From assembly GCA_016795205.1 (NCBI GenBank), contig JAEUHZ010000008.1:28370-92369 (forward strand): a stretch of DNA of 64,000 nucleotides, read 5' to 3'. The DNA is from Planctomycetota bacterium (GTDB lineage: Bacteria; Planctomycetota; UBA1135; GCA-002686595). A program made the position numbers and the translations under genes. Below are positions 23,651 to 32,747 of the stretch, piece after piece (position 1 is the stretch's first letter; the number at the start of each line of letters is the position of its first letter). The notes below the pieces were generated by a model that made no database searches, had not been told where the DNA came from, and worked only from the letters and a program-made list of their open reading frames with translations.

Positions 23651-26617
23651 TCAACCGGCCGGCGACTCGTCGCCCTTCTTGGCCTTGAAGTAGTTCGCGA
23701 ACGGGTTGTGCGCGGGTTTGTTGCCCGGCTTCAGCTCGGCAAGCCGCGCGAGGTCCTCGCGATCGGCCACGTCCGCGCCGCCCGCGGGACGCCGGCTGTC
23801 GGGCTTGCGCCCGCCGCCCGCGCCGAAGCCACCACCGCCGCCGGCACCGCCGCCGCCGGCCCCACCGCGACCGCCGCCCGGGCCACCCCGTCCGCGGCCA
23901 CCGCTCTTGGCCCCGATGCCGTCGCGGCGCGTCGTCGCCGCCCGAACCGGCACGGAGGGTCGGTCCTCGCGCGGGCCCCGCTCGCCACCGCCGCCGCGCT
24001 CGCCTCGGCGTCCGCGGCGCGGTCGGTCGCCACCCTCTTCACCCTCGCGGCGCGGAGCGCGCTCCGGACGCTCGGGCCGCTCGGGCGGCGGGACGTTCTT
24101 GAACGAGATCGCCAGGCGCGCCCCGCCGACCTCCTCGATGCGCGCGCGGACGACCTGACCGATCGACAGGACCTCGCGCGCGTCGCGCACGTAGCGATCC
24201 GAGACCTCGCTGACGTGGATCATCGCGTCGTTCGCGAGCCCGATGTCGACGAACGCGCCGAAGCTCGCCACGTTCGTCACGACGCCCTCGACGACGCGGT
24301 CCTTCGTGATGCGCACGGGGTCCGTGTCGGGTGGCAACAGCGAGGGGCCCCACTGCCGCCAGCGCGGGTCGCGCCCCGGGAACGCCAGCTCGCGCATCAG
24401 GTCACGCCAGGTCGCCTCGTCGATGTCGAAATCCGCACGGCGCAGGCCGCGCAGCGCGCCGGGACGTCCGAGGCCGCCCTCGACCGAGGCACCGGCCGAC
24501 TCGAGCAGCCGGCGAGCCAGCGGGTACTGCTCGGGGTGCAGGTTCGTGCCGTCGAGCGGCTCCGGTCCGCCGAACACGCGCAGGAATCCGGCGACGCTCG
24601 TCCACTGGGCCTCGCTGAGCAGACCCTCCTGGCGCAGCTCCTCGCGCGAGGCGAACGGCCGCTCCGCGAGGCGCGCCACGACCTTCTCGGCCGCGGCGCG
24701 GTCGAGGCCCGGCAGGTGCATGAGGAACGACAGCGTGCTGCGGTTCAGGTCGCAGCCGGCGAGCGCCGTGGCGGACTCGACGGCCTCCTGGAGCGCGCGC
24801 TTGACGTTGGCCTTGCTGACCAGCCCCTGCTCCCAGCCCAGGCCCAGGTGGCGCGGGTCGACCTTCAGGAACTCGTTCATCGGGTCCTGCAGGCGCCGCG
24901 CGAGGCTGGCCGCCATGCGCGCCGGCACCGTGAACTCGGGCAGCTCCTTGCGGCCCCACTCGGAGCCGGCATAGGTCGACAACCCCGACTCGTTCGTCTC
25001 GAGCACCCAGACCGGGATGCCGGCGGCCGCCAGCGCGCCACGCAGCTTGGGCGCGGCGGCGCGACCGGCCTTGCCGTTGGACACGGCCACGAAGCGAATC
25101 GCGTGCGGTGCCAGCACGGCGGCGAGCTCGGCGCCGAGCTCGGCCGCGGTCTTGTCGCGGGTCTCGGTCACGGGTCCGGTCTCGGCCTCCGTCGTGGTCA
25201 CGATGCGCGCCTCGATGCGCGTCTCGGGACCGAGCGGCGCGCCGTCCTCGCCCACCGCGACCAGCGTCCAATCGCCCTTCGCGCTCACGTCGCAGCCGGC
25301 CACGGCCGCGCCCGGCAGGACCGGCGTGAACAGCACCTGGCGCAGGTGCGAGGTCAGGAAGCGCAGCGCCTCGTGATCGGCGCGCTCCTTGATCTCCAGG
25401 CGCACGTCCTGCTCGACGATCGGCAGCAGGCGGTGCTGCAGCGCCCGCAGACAGACCTCGTCGAGCAGCTCACGCCAGGCCGGGTTCAGGTGGCGGCCCA
25501 GCGCGTTGCGCACCTTGCCCAGCGCGACCTGCGGGTCGAGGCTCAAGATGGCGTTGACGCCGCGCTCCTTCTGCGCCTGCCGGATCGCCAGCAGGCGGTG
25601 GCCCTGGAGCTGGCGGATCGGCTGCTTGACCTTGAGCAGCGACTTGAAACGTCCGGCCCGCGACTCGTCGCCAGCCGGACGCACCGAGAGCACGCCGTGC
25701 TTGCGTAGGAGGTTCCGCACGGTGCCGCGCAGGCGCGCGTCGCGCCCCAGGCGGTCCGAGAGGATGCGCAGCGCCCCGTTCAGGGCTTCGGTCTCCGTGT
25801 GGATGCCCTTGTCCGGACGCACGAAATCGGCGCACAGCCGCGCCAGCGCGGCGTTCATCGCCGTCCGCACGTCGATGTGCGCGTGCGCGGCGGGAGCCGG
25901 CGCGGCCTCGAGGGTCGGCGCTGCGGCCGGTGCCTCCTCCTCGTGCTCTTCGGCGCCGGGGGCGTCCTCGACGGCGGGCGCGGCAGCCGACGGGTCGGCG
26001 GCAGTGGCCTCGCCCGAAGCCTCGTGCAGTGCGGCGGCCTCGGCGTGGGCGGCGGCCTCGGCCTGCTGAGCATCCGCGGTCTGCTCCTGGACCTCGGCCT
26101 GCTCGTCGATCCGGCTCCCGGCCGCCTCCGCGGCCGCGCCCAGGGCGGGCCCGCGCGCGCCGTGGGCGGGCTCGTCGGCCTCGTGCTCCTCGGGTTCGCT
26201 CCCGCGCTCGGTCTTCGGCACGGGCGCGACGAGCAGGTCCGCCAGCGGCGCCAGACCGCGATCGATCGCGAGCTGGACTTCGGGCTCGGGCCGGCGATGC
26301 GGCACGAACAGGTCCTCGAGCTCGAAGCGATCCATGCAGGCACGGATCTCGTCCAACTGACGCGGCGTGACCGTCGGCTCCTTCTCGAGCAGGCGCAGGA
26401 TCGTCCCGCGGCGACGGTCCAGCTCCTCGAGCTCGGTGCGGCGGCGCTGCAAGCGGCGCAGCACGTGCTCGCCGAGCCCGCCGACCTCGGCGCGGCGGAA
26501 ACGGCCGATGTAGGGCGCGGCGAGGCCGGCGTCGAGCATCTCGAGGGCGCGCTGCACCTTCTCGGGGGACGTCTCGAACTCGGCCGACAAGGTGGACAGG
26601 ATCGGGGGGACGGTCAC
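23651..26617 (-). CDS. tex: Tex-family S1 RNA-binding protein, enlarged
   Basis: 988 residues; typical Tex proteins have about 720-780. The N-terminal helical region (APYIGRFRRAEVGGLGEHVLRRLQRR, then RFELEDLFVPHRRPEPE), the YqgF-like RNase H fold (VAGCDVSAKGDWTLVAVGEDG), the helix-hairpin-helix part (SFLMHLPGLDRAAAEKVVARL) and an S1 domain at ~768-840 (VVEGVVTNVASFGAFVDIGLANDAMIHVSEVSDRYV) appear in family order. Two additions stand out: an Ala/Glu-rich acidic insert at ~132-245, and a tail of ~130 residues rich in Arg/Gly (RGRGGPGGGRGGAGGGG) of RGG-box type. Tex influences transcription and RNA metabolism. The start is GTG 26617. It overlaps nothing and forms its own unit. Confidence 0.9.
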   Translation of the reverse strand: MTVPPILSTLSAEFETSPEKVQRALEMLDAGLAAPYIGRFRRAEVGGLGEHVLRRLQRRRTELEELDRRRGTILRLLEKEPTVTPRQLDEIRACMDRFELEDLFVPHRRPEPEVQLAIDRGLAPLADLLVAPVPKTERGSEPEEHEADEPAHGARGPALGAAAEAAGSRIDEQAEVQEQTADAQQAEAAAHAEAAALHEASGEATAADPSAAAPAVEDAPGAEEHEEEAPAAAPTLEAAPAPAAHAHIDVRTAMNAALARLCADFVRPDKGIHTETEALNGALRILSDRLGRDARLRGTVRNLLRKHGVLSVRPAGDESRAGRFKSLLKVKQPIRQLQGHRLLAIRQAQKERGVNAILSLDPQVALGKVRNALGRHLNPAWRELLDEVCLRALQHRLLPIVEQDVRLEIKERADHEALRFLTSHLRQVLFTPVLPGAAVAGCDVSAKGDWTLVAVGEDGAPLGPETRIEARIVTTTEAETGPVTETRDKTAAELGAELAAVLAPHAIRFVAVSNGKAGRAAAPKLRGALAAAGIPVWVLETNESGLSTYAGSEWGRKELPEFTVPARMAASLARRLQDPMNEFLKVDPRHLGLGWEQGLVSKANVKRALQEAVESATALAGCDLNRSTLSFLMHLPGLDRAAAEKVVARLAERPFASREELRQEGLLSEAQWTSVAGFLRVFGGPEPLDGTNLHPEQYPLARRLLESAGASVEGGLGRPGALRGLRRADFDIDEATWRDLMRELAFPGRDPRWRQWGPSLLPPDTDPVRITKDRVVEGVVTNVASFGAFVDIGLANDAMIHVSEVSDRYVRDAREVLSIGQVVRARIEEVGGARLAISFKNVPPPERPERPERAPRREGEEGGDRPRRGRRGERGGGGERGPREDRPSVPVRAATTRRDGIGAKSGGRGRGGPGGGRGGAGGGGAGGGGGFGAGGGRKPDSRRPAGGADVADREDLARLAELKPGNKPAHNPFANYFKAKKGDESPAG

Positions 26618-26749
26618 GGCTTCCGCCTCGGGTGCGGACGGGGGACGGAGCGCGCACGGGCGCGGGGGCCCGGGCGGCGGGATCGGAGGGGGCCGAGAAT
26701 GGTATCCGCGGATCCACCTCCGCGGCCATCCGGGCGTGGCGGCCGGGGA

Positions 26750-27775
26750 TCAGGCCGGCAGTTCGTAGACGGAGACGCGCGTCTCCTCGGCCACCAGGCC
26801 GGCGCCCTGGGACACCTGCCAAGCGACGGCTTCGTCGATGCCGGGGACCGCCCACTCACCCAGCGAGCGGCCCGTGAGCGTGTCGCGGACCTCGAGCAGG
26901 GCGCCCCGCAGCACGTAGAGCTTGCCGCTGTCGGCCGCGATCGCGGCGTCCGGCAGCTCGTCGCCGCGCTGCGTCGAGAGCACGGAGAACCACAGCGGCG
27001 CCTCGCCCGGCTCGCTGTCGATGGGCAGGGCCAGGAGCGAGAGCGTGTCGCTGACGCCGCCGTCGGTGCGCCGCGACAGCTCGATCATGAGCTGGGGCTG
27101 GAGCTCCTGCGGCAGCGCGCTGCCCAGGTCGCGCGTGAGCAGCACGAGGCCATCCGCGTTCACGGCCAGCCCGTGGATCACGGGCTGGCGCGGGGCCAGC
27201 ACCTCGCCCTGGAACTCGCCGCCGCGCGCGTCGAGCCGCAGCACGCCCTGCCGGCCGGTCTGCGCGTGCGTGTAGACCACGAACAGGTTCGCGCCCACCC
27301 GCGCCACGTGGTGGTAGCGCTCCTGCGGGCGCGAATACTCCCAGGCCTCGTCGAGGCCCTTCGTCGAGTAGCCGATCACGCGACGCGGCGTGACGACCAC
27401 GCACACGTCCGGGCTCACCAAGGCCTCGTCGAAGGCCTCGACCTCGCCCATGCCCAGGAGCTCGCCGCTCGAGAGCGACATGCGCACGATGCGGTGCCCC
27501 TGCGCGCTGGGTCCCAGGACCAGGACCTCCTCCGGCCCGCCGAACCCCGCGCCGAAGCCGCGCCCGTACCCGACCTCGCAGGGCGACAGCCACAGCGTGT
27601 CACCCGTGTGGCGGTCCAGCGCCGCGAGCTTGCCCGGGATCACGTCGTCGGCCCACTTGCCGCCGGCCGGCGGATCGTAGACGTGCAGCAGCGCCGGTCC
27701 CGTCGGGCCGAAGGCGATGCCGTCGACGACGCTCTGGATCTCCTTCGTGAAGCGGCGGCGGGCGGTGCGCGTCAT
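26750..27775 (-). CDS. PQQ-like beta-propeller protein, unknown function
   Basis: 341 residues from ATG 27775; the frame is open from a GTG at 27799. The sequence is a chain of short beta-rich repeats: GKLAALDRHTGDTLWLSPCEVG, EEVLVLGPSAQGHRIVRMSLSSGELL, RRVIGYSTKGLDEAWEYSRP, GVLRLDARGGEFQG, GKLYVLRGALLEVRDTLTGR. D-x-x-TG...LW units are typical of PQQ-like or WD-type propellers. There is no signal peptide and no lipobox, so the protein is probably cytosolic. No catalytic motif was found. It lies 132 bases upstream of tex in the same direction, and a shared promoter is possible. Confidence 0.65.
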   Translation of the reverse strand: MTRTARRRFTKEIQSVVDGIAFGPTGPALLHVYDPPAGGKWADDVIPGKLAALDRHTGDTLWLSPCEVGYGRGFGAGFGGPEEVLVLGPSAQGHRIVRMSLSSGELLGMGEVEAFDEALVSPDVCVVVTPRRVIGYSTKGLDEAWEYSRPQERYHHVARVGANLFVVYTHAQTGRQGVLRLDARGGEFQGEVLAPRQPVIHGLAVNADGLVLLTRDLGSALPQELQPQLMIELSRRTDGGVSDTLSLLALPIDSEPGEAPLWFSVLSTQRGDELPDAAIAADSGKLYVLRGALLEVRDTLTGRSLGEWAVPGIDEAVAWQVSQGAGLVAEETRVSVYELPA

Positions 27776-27982
27776 GCGCGCACGGTACGCGACGGCCACG
27801 ACAAGGGAAAGCGCGCGCCTCCGCGCCGGATCAGCGCAGCGTGATCGGCACCGACGGATGGACGTCTCGTCCTTCGACCCGGGAAGCGGAGCTGGCGACC
27901 TGCACGGTCCGCAAGCTGGAGCGCGCGGACGATTCGAGGCGATTCCGGCTCTCGAGAGGCCGGACCGCGCGCGGTCCGGCCC

Positions 27983-29518
27983 CTACGGTCGCCACGTGAT
28001 CCGCAGGGAGTTCGTCAGGTTGAACCCCGACGGCGTGCAGAACGCGGCGGAGTTGCGGTACCAGACCTGGTAGTGACGCTCGCCCGGCGCCGCGACCGCG
28101 CCGCGGACGCTGACCGACTCCTGGCCCACGTCGGGGTAGCGCGATCCGCCCGCGACGTTCGTCGCGATGCCGAGGCGCGTCACCGTCCCGGCCGCGCAGC
28201 GCAAGCCGTCGCCGAACACGCTGCCCTGACCCGCGTTCCGCGCGCTCGTCCCCTGGAAGTAGAGCGCCGGCGCGTTCGGCATCGACGCGCCGCGCAGGAC
28301 GAGCGAATCCGCCGCGAGGCTCGCCGCGCCGCTCGCGCGCAGCGTGCCGCCCGCGCCGAGCGAGTGCAGACAGCCGGCGACCGCTCCGACCGCGCTCGCG
28401 TTCCCGCACGGGCACGCGGTGCCGCTGCCGTCGCCGAAGCACGTCGGCGTGCCGCTGCGGACGCAGTTGCGCAGCAGGCGGACGGAATTGGTCGCGGGAT
28501 CGGAGAACGCGAGGTCGAGGTCGCCGTCGCCGTCGAGATCGCCGACGTCCAAGTAGCTCGACGACCCGGCGTGGAGCACGCCCGCGGGGACGAACGCGCC
28601 GTTCCCGGAGTTCGCGAGCACGCTCGTCGTCCCGCCGGAGACGACGAGGTCGAGATCGCCGTCCGCGTCGAGGTCGCCTACGGAGAGCTCGATCGCCGCG
28701 TGCGCGATCGGGACCTCGACGTACGGGGCGAACCCACCCGCGTTCGCGAGCAGGATCGAGACGCGCTGGCCGGCTTGGGACGCCGCGAGGTCGGCGCGTC
28801 CGTCGCCGTCGAAGTCCGCGGCGAGGAGGCGGACGGGCGCCGCGGCGAGCGCGACGGGAACCGGCGCCGAGGAGAACGATCCCTGGCCGTCGTTGTGCAC
28901 GACGAGGATCTCGCTCGTGCCGCGCGCGATCGCGAGATCGAGGTCTCCGTCGCCGTCGAAGTCGCCGATCGCGATCTGGGCGGCGCCGGCGACGATCCCG
29001 GGCCCGGCGACGAACGTGCCGGCCCCCTGGTTGAAGAGGACGAAGGACATCCCCGCGCTGGTGGCCGCGCCGAGCGCGAGGTCGAGGTCGCCGTCCCCGT
29101 CGAGGTCGCCCGCGGCGAAGTGGCCCGCGTGCCAGGGGATCGCGGTGGAGACGCCGGCCCAACCCCCGCTCGTGTTCCGCATCACACGCAGTTCCTGGGC
29201 GGAGGACGTCGCGACGATCTCGCAGATCCCGTCGGCGTCGACGTCGAGGAAGTCGAAGTGGTTCAGCCCGAAGCTGATCCAGACTTGGTACCCGGACGTC
29301 CATCCACCCGCTCCCAGGTTCGAGCGCAAGCTGACCGAGCCGTACGAGAGCGCCGCGAACGCTCCCTGGTCGAGGTCGCCGTCCCCGTCGAAGTCGCCGA
29401 GCGCGACGATCGTCGGGTGGTCGCCGACGATCGGCAGCGGAGGTTCGCTCTCGAAGCACGTCTGGGAGAGCGAGGCCGGGGTGACGACGGCCAGGACCAA
29501 CGGGACGAGGGAACGCAT
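27983..29518 (-). CDS. Secreted FG-GAP repeat protein with Cys-rich C-terminal domain
   Basis: 511 residues. Signal peptide MRSLVPLVLAVVTPASLS. From ~28 to ~350 come about seven FG-GAP/VCBS-like repeats with Ca-binding loops DFDGDGDLD, DVDADGICE, DLDGDGDLD (twice), DFDGDGRAD and DLDADGDLD, which suggest a beta-propeller adhesion or carbohydrate-interaction surface outside the cell. The last ~150 residues are the shared domain CPCGN...GCLHSLG...ALYFQGTS...FGDGLRC...YQVWYRNSAAFCTPSGFNLTN...W. RBS AGGAGG lies seven bases before ATG 29518. The next gene upstream (29767-31293) is a paralog with an almost identical C-terminal domain, so the pair arose by tandem duplication. Confidence 0.88.
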   Translation of the reverse strand: MRSLVPLVLAVVTPASLSQTCFESEPPLPIVGDHPTIVALGDFDGDGDLDQGAFAALSYGSVSLRSNLGAGGWTSGYQVWISFGLNHFDFLDVDADGICEIVATSSAQELRVMRNTSGGWAGVSTAIPWHAGHFAAGDLDGDGDLDLALGAATSAGMSFVLFNQGAGTFVAGPGIVAGAAQIAIGDFDGDGDLDLAIARGTSEILVVHNDGQGSFSSAPVPVALAAAPVRLLAADFDGDGRADLAASQAGQRVSILLANAGGFAPYVEVPIAHAAIELSVGDLDADGDLDLVVSGGTTSVLANSGNGAFVPAGVLHAGSSSYLDVGDLDGDGDLDLAFSDPATNSVRLLRNCVRSGTPTCFGDGSGTACPCGNASAVGAVAGCLHSLGAGGTLRASGAASLAADSLVLRGASMPNAPALYFQGTSARNAGQGSVFGDGLRCAAGTVTRLGIATNVAGGSRYPDVGQESVSVRGAVAAPGERHYQVWYRNSAAFCTPSGFNLTNSLRITWRP

Positions 29519-29550
29519 CGAGAGACCTCCTGGAAGACGAGGCGGAACGC

Positions 29551-29575
29551 GCGTCGCGTTCCGGCGCCAAATCCA
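29551..29575 (-). promoter_or_regulatory. Conserved upstream element, copy 1
   Basis: On the minus strand the sequence TGGATTTGGCGCCGGAACGC, continuing GACGC, lies about 33 bases before the start of the FG-GAP gene. The same element precedes its paralog (31324-31347, about 31 bases before the start). It may be part of a promoter or untranslated leader kept after duplication. Confidence 0.5.
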
Positions 29576-29766
29576 GTTTGCCACGTGCTCCGACGAAAGC
29601 GCGACGCGAAGGCGGCGCGGACCGGCGGGGTCTCCGGCCGCGGGGCACGCGGCGCGCCCCCCGTCGCACTCACCGGCAGTAACTAGGGCTCCGGAGCGCC
29701 GAAGCTGCGGATCTGGCCCTGCCCCGGCCGCGAAACCGGCGAGTGGACGCGCTCGGGCTCTCTCGC

Positions 29767-31293
29767 CTACGGACGCCAGACGACGCGCAGCGCGTTCGTC
29801 AGATTGAACCCGGCCGGCGTGCAGAAGCTCGCCGCGTTGCGGTACCAGACCTGGTAGTGCCTCTCGCCGGGCACCGCCACGCCACCGGCGAGGCTGACGG
29901 CCTGCTGGCCGGCGTCCGGGAACCGCGACGTCCCGCCGGAGTTCGTCGCGATGCCGAGGCGCGTGACGCTGCCGCCGGCGCAGCGCAGCCCGTCGCCGAA
30001 GACGCTGCCGAGCCCGGAGTCGATCGCGCTCGTGCCCTGGAAATAGAGCGCCGGCGCGTTCGGCATCAGAGCTCCGCGCAGGACGAGCGAGTCCGCGGCC
30101 AGGCTCGTGGCGCCGCCGGCACGCAGCGTGCCCGCGGTTCCGAGCGAGTGCAGGCAGCCGGCGTCCGCTCCGACGGGGCTCGCGTTGCCGCACGGACAGG
30201 CGCTCGCGCTGCCGTCGCCGAAGCACGTCGGCGTTCCGCTCCGCGCGCAGTTGCGCCAAGGGACAGCGCCGGATATGCCGAGGAGCGCGAGGTCTTCGTC
30301 GCCGTCGGCGTCGAGGTCCCCCCTGGCGAGCCGGCCCGCACTGTCCCCCGCATCGAGGACGCTCACGGCGAAGGAGCCTGCGCCCGCGTTGAGCAGGATC
30401 GACAGGTCCCCATAGGCGATCGCGGCGAGGTCGACATCGCCGTCGTCGTCGAGGTCTGCCGCGGTCATGGCGAAGACTTGGTGCCCCAGCGGGTACTCGA
30501 TGCCCGGCGCGAACCCGCCCGGCGTGCGGATCAGGACGTTGATCCTCCCAGCGCTGTGGCCGACCGCGACGTCGCACAGACCGTCCCCGTTCAGGTCGCG
30601 CGCCAGGACGAACCTCGGGGTCATCGAGAGGCCGTAGAGCGCTGGCGTCCCCGGGAAGCCACCGGCCCCGTCGTTCAGCGTGATCCTCAGCTCGTGCAAG
30701 TAGATATCGACGACGGCGAGATCCCCGTATCCGTCCCCGTCGAAGTCGCCGACCGCGATGCTGACCGCATCGCCCTGCGGGCCGGGGACGGCGATGAAGG
30801 TGCCGCTGCCCTGGTTGTGGAGGATCACGACCTCGCCACCCCTGCTCACGGCGAGGTCCAGGTCGCCATCGTTGTCGAGGTCGGCCGCGACGACATCGCC
30901 TACCGGCCCGGCGAGCAAGGTCACGGCCGGCCCGAAGCCCGAAGCACCCAGGCTGCGGCGCAGGTACAGGTCGTAGGCCGCCACGAGGAGGTCGTCAGCT
31001 CCGTCACCGTCGACATCGACGAACCCGAGGTGATCGATGGTCAACGGGATCGTGTACGACGTCTCGCCCGACCACGATCCGTCCCCCAGATTCAGGCGGG
31101 TGCGAAGCGTCGAGTTGAACGTCTGGTGGTCCCACGTCGTCGTCGCCAAGTCGAGGTCGCCGTCCGCATCGAAGTCCCCCAGGGCGATGCGTGTGCCCGA
31201 TCCGCCGACGACTGGGAGGGCGGGGTCGCGCTCGAAGCAGATCTGGGCGGATGCGGACGATGCGGCGAAGAAGAGCGGAAGGATGGACTTCAT
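29767..31293 (-). CDS. Secreted FG-GAP repeat protein (paralog)
   Basis: 508 residues. Signal peptide MKSILPLFFAASSASAQ, mature from ~18. About seven FG-GAP-type repeats with loops DFDADGDLD, DVDGDGADD, DLDNDGDLD, DFDGDGYGD, DLNGDGLCD, DLDDDGDVD and DLDADGDED give a predicted seven-bladed propeller. The C-terminal domain (CPCGNASPVGADAGCLHSLG ... ALYFQGTS ... YQVWYRNAASFCTPAGFNLTN ... W) is nearly identical to that of the downstream paralog, while the propeller halves differ more. An earlier in-frame start (31332) exists, but ATG 31293 gives a proper signal peptide and has GAGGA upstream. Probably a cell-surface or secreted protein; ligand unknown. Confidence 0.88.
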   Translation of the reverse strand: MKSILPLFFAASSASAQICFERDPALPVVGGSGTRIALGDFDADGDLDLATTTWDHQTFNSTLRTRLNLGDGSWSGETSYTIPLTIDHLGFVDVDGDGADDLLVAAYDLYLRRSLGASGFGPAVTLLAGPVGDVVAADLDNDGDLDLAVSRGGEVVILHNQGSGTFIAVPGPQGDAVSIAVGDFDGDGYGDLAVVDIYLHELRITLNDGAGGFPGTPALYGLSMTPRFVLARDLNGDGLCDVAVGHSAGRINVLIRTPGGFAPGIEYPLGHQVFAMTAADLDDDGDVDLAAIAYGDLSILLNAGAGSFAVSVLDAGDSAGRLARGDLDADGDEDLALLGISGAVPWRNCARSGTPTCFGDGSASACPCGNASPVGADAGCLHSLGTAGTLRAGGATSLAADSLVLRGALMPNAPALYFQGTSAIDSGLGSVFGDGLRCAGGSVTRLGIATNSGGTSRFPDAGQQAVSLAGGVAVPGERHYQVWYRNAASFCTPAGFNLTNALRVVWRP

Positions 31294-31648
31294 CGGGGTC
31301 CTCACCAGGAGAAGGCGCGACACGCGACGCATTTCGGCGCAGAATCCATGCTACCACTTCCCACGTTATCCGCGCCGCGTGGCGGCCGGGACGCCGAGGC
31401 CGGCGCCGAGACGCGACAGTCCGAGCCATGAGTCCGCTCCGCTGGCGCCCCCGGTTCCCGCCCAAGCGCGCGCACAGCGCCCCGGAGCTGGCGGAGCGCG
31501 CCGCGCCGCGCGGAGCCTGCGGTTGGCCTGCTGGCGCGACGTCGCGTAGGGTGAGGTGCGCAGGCGCTCGGCGCGCCGCCCGCCCCGGCGGCATGCGGCT
31601 CGTCCCAGCGCGCGCGACGTGGCGCCCGCGCAGCCGTAGAAGACGGGC
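31294..31648. other. Intergenic region between divergent FG-GAP and lytS-type genes
   Basis: About 355 bases; no gene supported. Contains the conserved upstream element described at 31324-31347 and, on the other side, the leader of the histidine kinase. No repeat or terminator hairpin was recognised. Confidence 0.35.
31324..31347 (-). promoter_or_regulatory. Conserved upstream element, copy 2
   Basis: On the minus strand TGGATTCTGCGCCGAAATGC, continuing GTCGC, at about 31 bases before ATG 31293. It matches copy 1 at 29551-29575 in about 19 of 25 positions, while the surrounding non-coding bases match poorly. Confidence 0.5.
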
Positions 31649-32746
31649 ATGAGCACCACCAACACGACCACATGGCGGCCGATCCGGGACTGGCGGGTCT
31701 GGGCCCTCTCCATCGGCTTCTGGTTCGGCCTGCAGTTCCTCCTGGAGGCCTCGCAGATCGCGGTCCTGTCCGCGTCCCGCGGCGGCGGGGTCGAGTTCGA
31801 CACGTCGTTCCTGTCCGGCATCTTCGCGCTCTACCTGCCGCTCGTCGCGGCCACGGTGGTATTGCTGCAGGTCGCGCCGCGCATCGCGGCCTGGAGCGGC
31901 GTGCGGTTCTGGCTGCGCTGCGCGCTGGTCGTCGCCGGCTGCGCGGCGCTGCACGCGCTCGTGTGGGCGCTGTGGCAGCACTTCACGCTGCCCGCGGAGG
32001 CGCGCCCAGCCGATGCGCCGGGCGGATTCCTGTGGGACACCGTGGCCGGGACCGGCTTCCGCGTCTTCCACTACGGCGCGCTCCTCGGCGGCGTCCTCGC
32101 GATCAACCAGCGGCGCGAGGCCGAGGCGCGCCGGCGCGAGCTCCTCGCCGCGCAACTGCGCGTGCTGCGCGCGCAACTGCAGCCGCACTTCCTGTTCAAC
32201 ACGCTGCACGCGATCGGCGCCACCGCGCCGCGCGACGGCGCGACGGCGGCGCGCATGACGGCGCTGTTGGGCGACCTCCTGCGGCAGACCCTGCGCGAGC
32301 GTGACGATGGCATCGTGTCGCTGGCCGAGGAGCAGGAGCTGCTCCAACCCTACCTCGCGCTGCAGGCGCTGCGCTTCGCGGACCGCCTGAAGGTCGAGGT
32401 CGACGTGGCGCCCGAGGTCCTCGACGCGGCCGTGCCCGACCTGCTCCTGCAGCCGCTGGTCGAGAACGCGCTGCAGCACGGGATCGAGCAGCGGCCGGGC
32501 CCGGGCTCGGTGCGCATCTGGGCGCGGCGCGAGGGCGAGTTGCTCGCGATCGACGTGCAGGACGACGGCGTGGGCGTGGGCGCGTCCGCGGCGACGAACG
32601 GGACGCGCACCGGCCTCGCCTCGACGCAGGCGCGCCTCGCGGCGCTGTTCGGCGAACGCGCCACGCTGACCCTCTGGCCCAACGCGCGCGGCGGGACGAC
32701 GGCCTCGCTGCGCCTGCCGTACCGCGCCGTGCGGAGCGCGGCGTGA
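31649..32746 (+). CDS. LytS/YehU-type sensor histidine kinase
   Basis: 365 residues. Four hydrophobic segments in the first ~155 residues (VWALSIGFWFGLQFLLEAS, FALYLPLVAATVVLLQV, FWLRCALVVAGCAALHALVWAL, FRVFHYGALLGGVLAIN) form a small membrane sensor. The His_kinase domain follows: QLQPHFLFNTLHAI with phospho-acceptor H180, then an ATPase domain with LLLQPLVENALQHGIEQ and DVQDDGVGVG. There is no HAMP domain. It is followed after one base by the LytTR regulator, so they make one unit. Related kinases sense envelope state or small carboxylates; the signal here is unknown. Confidence 0.92.
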   Translation: MSTTNTTTWRPIRDWRVWALSIGFWFGLQFLLEASQIAVLSASRGGGVEFDTSFLSGIFALYLPLVAATVVLLQVAPRIAAWSGVRFWLRCALVVAGCAALHALVWALWQHFTLPAEARPADAPGGFLWDTVAGTGFRVFHYGALLGGVLAINQRREAEARRRELLAAQLRVLRAQLQPHFLFNTLHAIGATAPRDGATAARMTALLGDLLRQTLRERDDGIVSLAEEQELLQPYLALQALRFADRLKVEVDVAPEVLDAAVPDLLLQPLVENALQHGIEQRPGPGSVRIWARREGELLAIDVQDDGVGVGASAATNGTRTGLASTQARLAALFGERATLTLWPNARGGTTASLRLPYRAVRSAA

Positions 32747-32747
32747 C

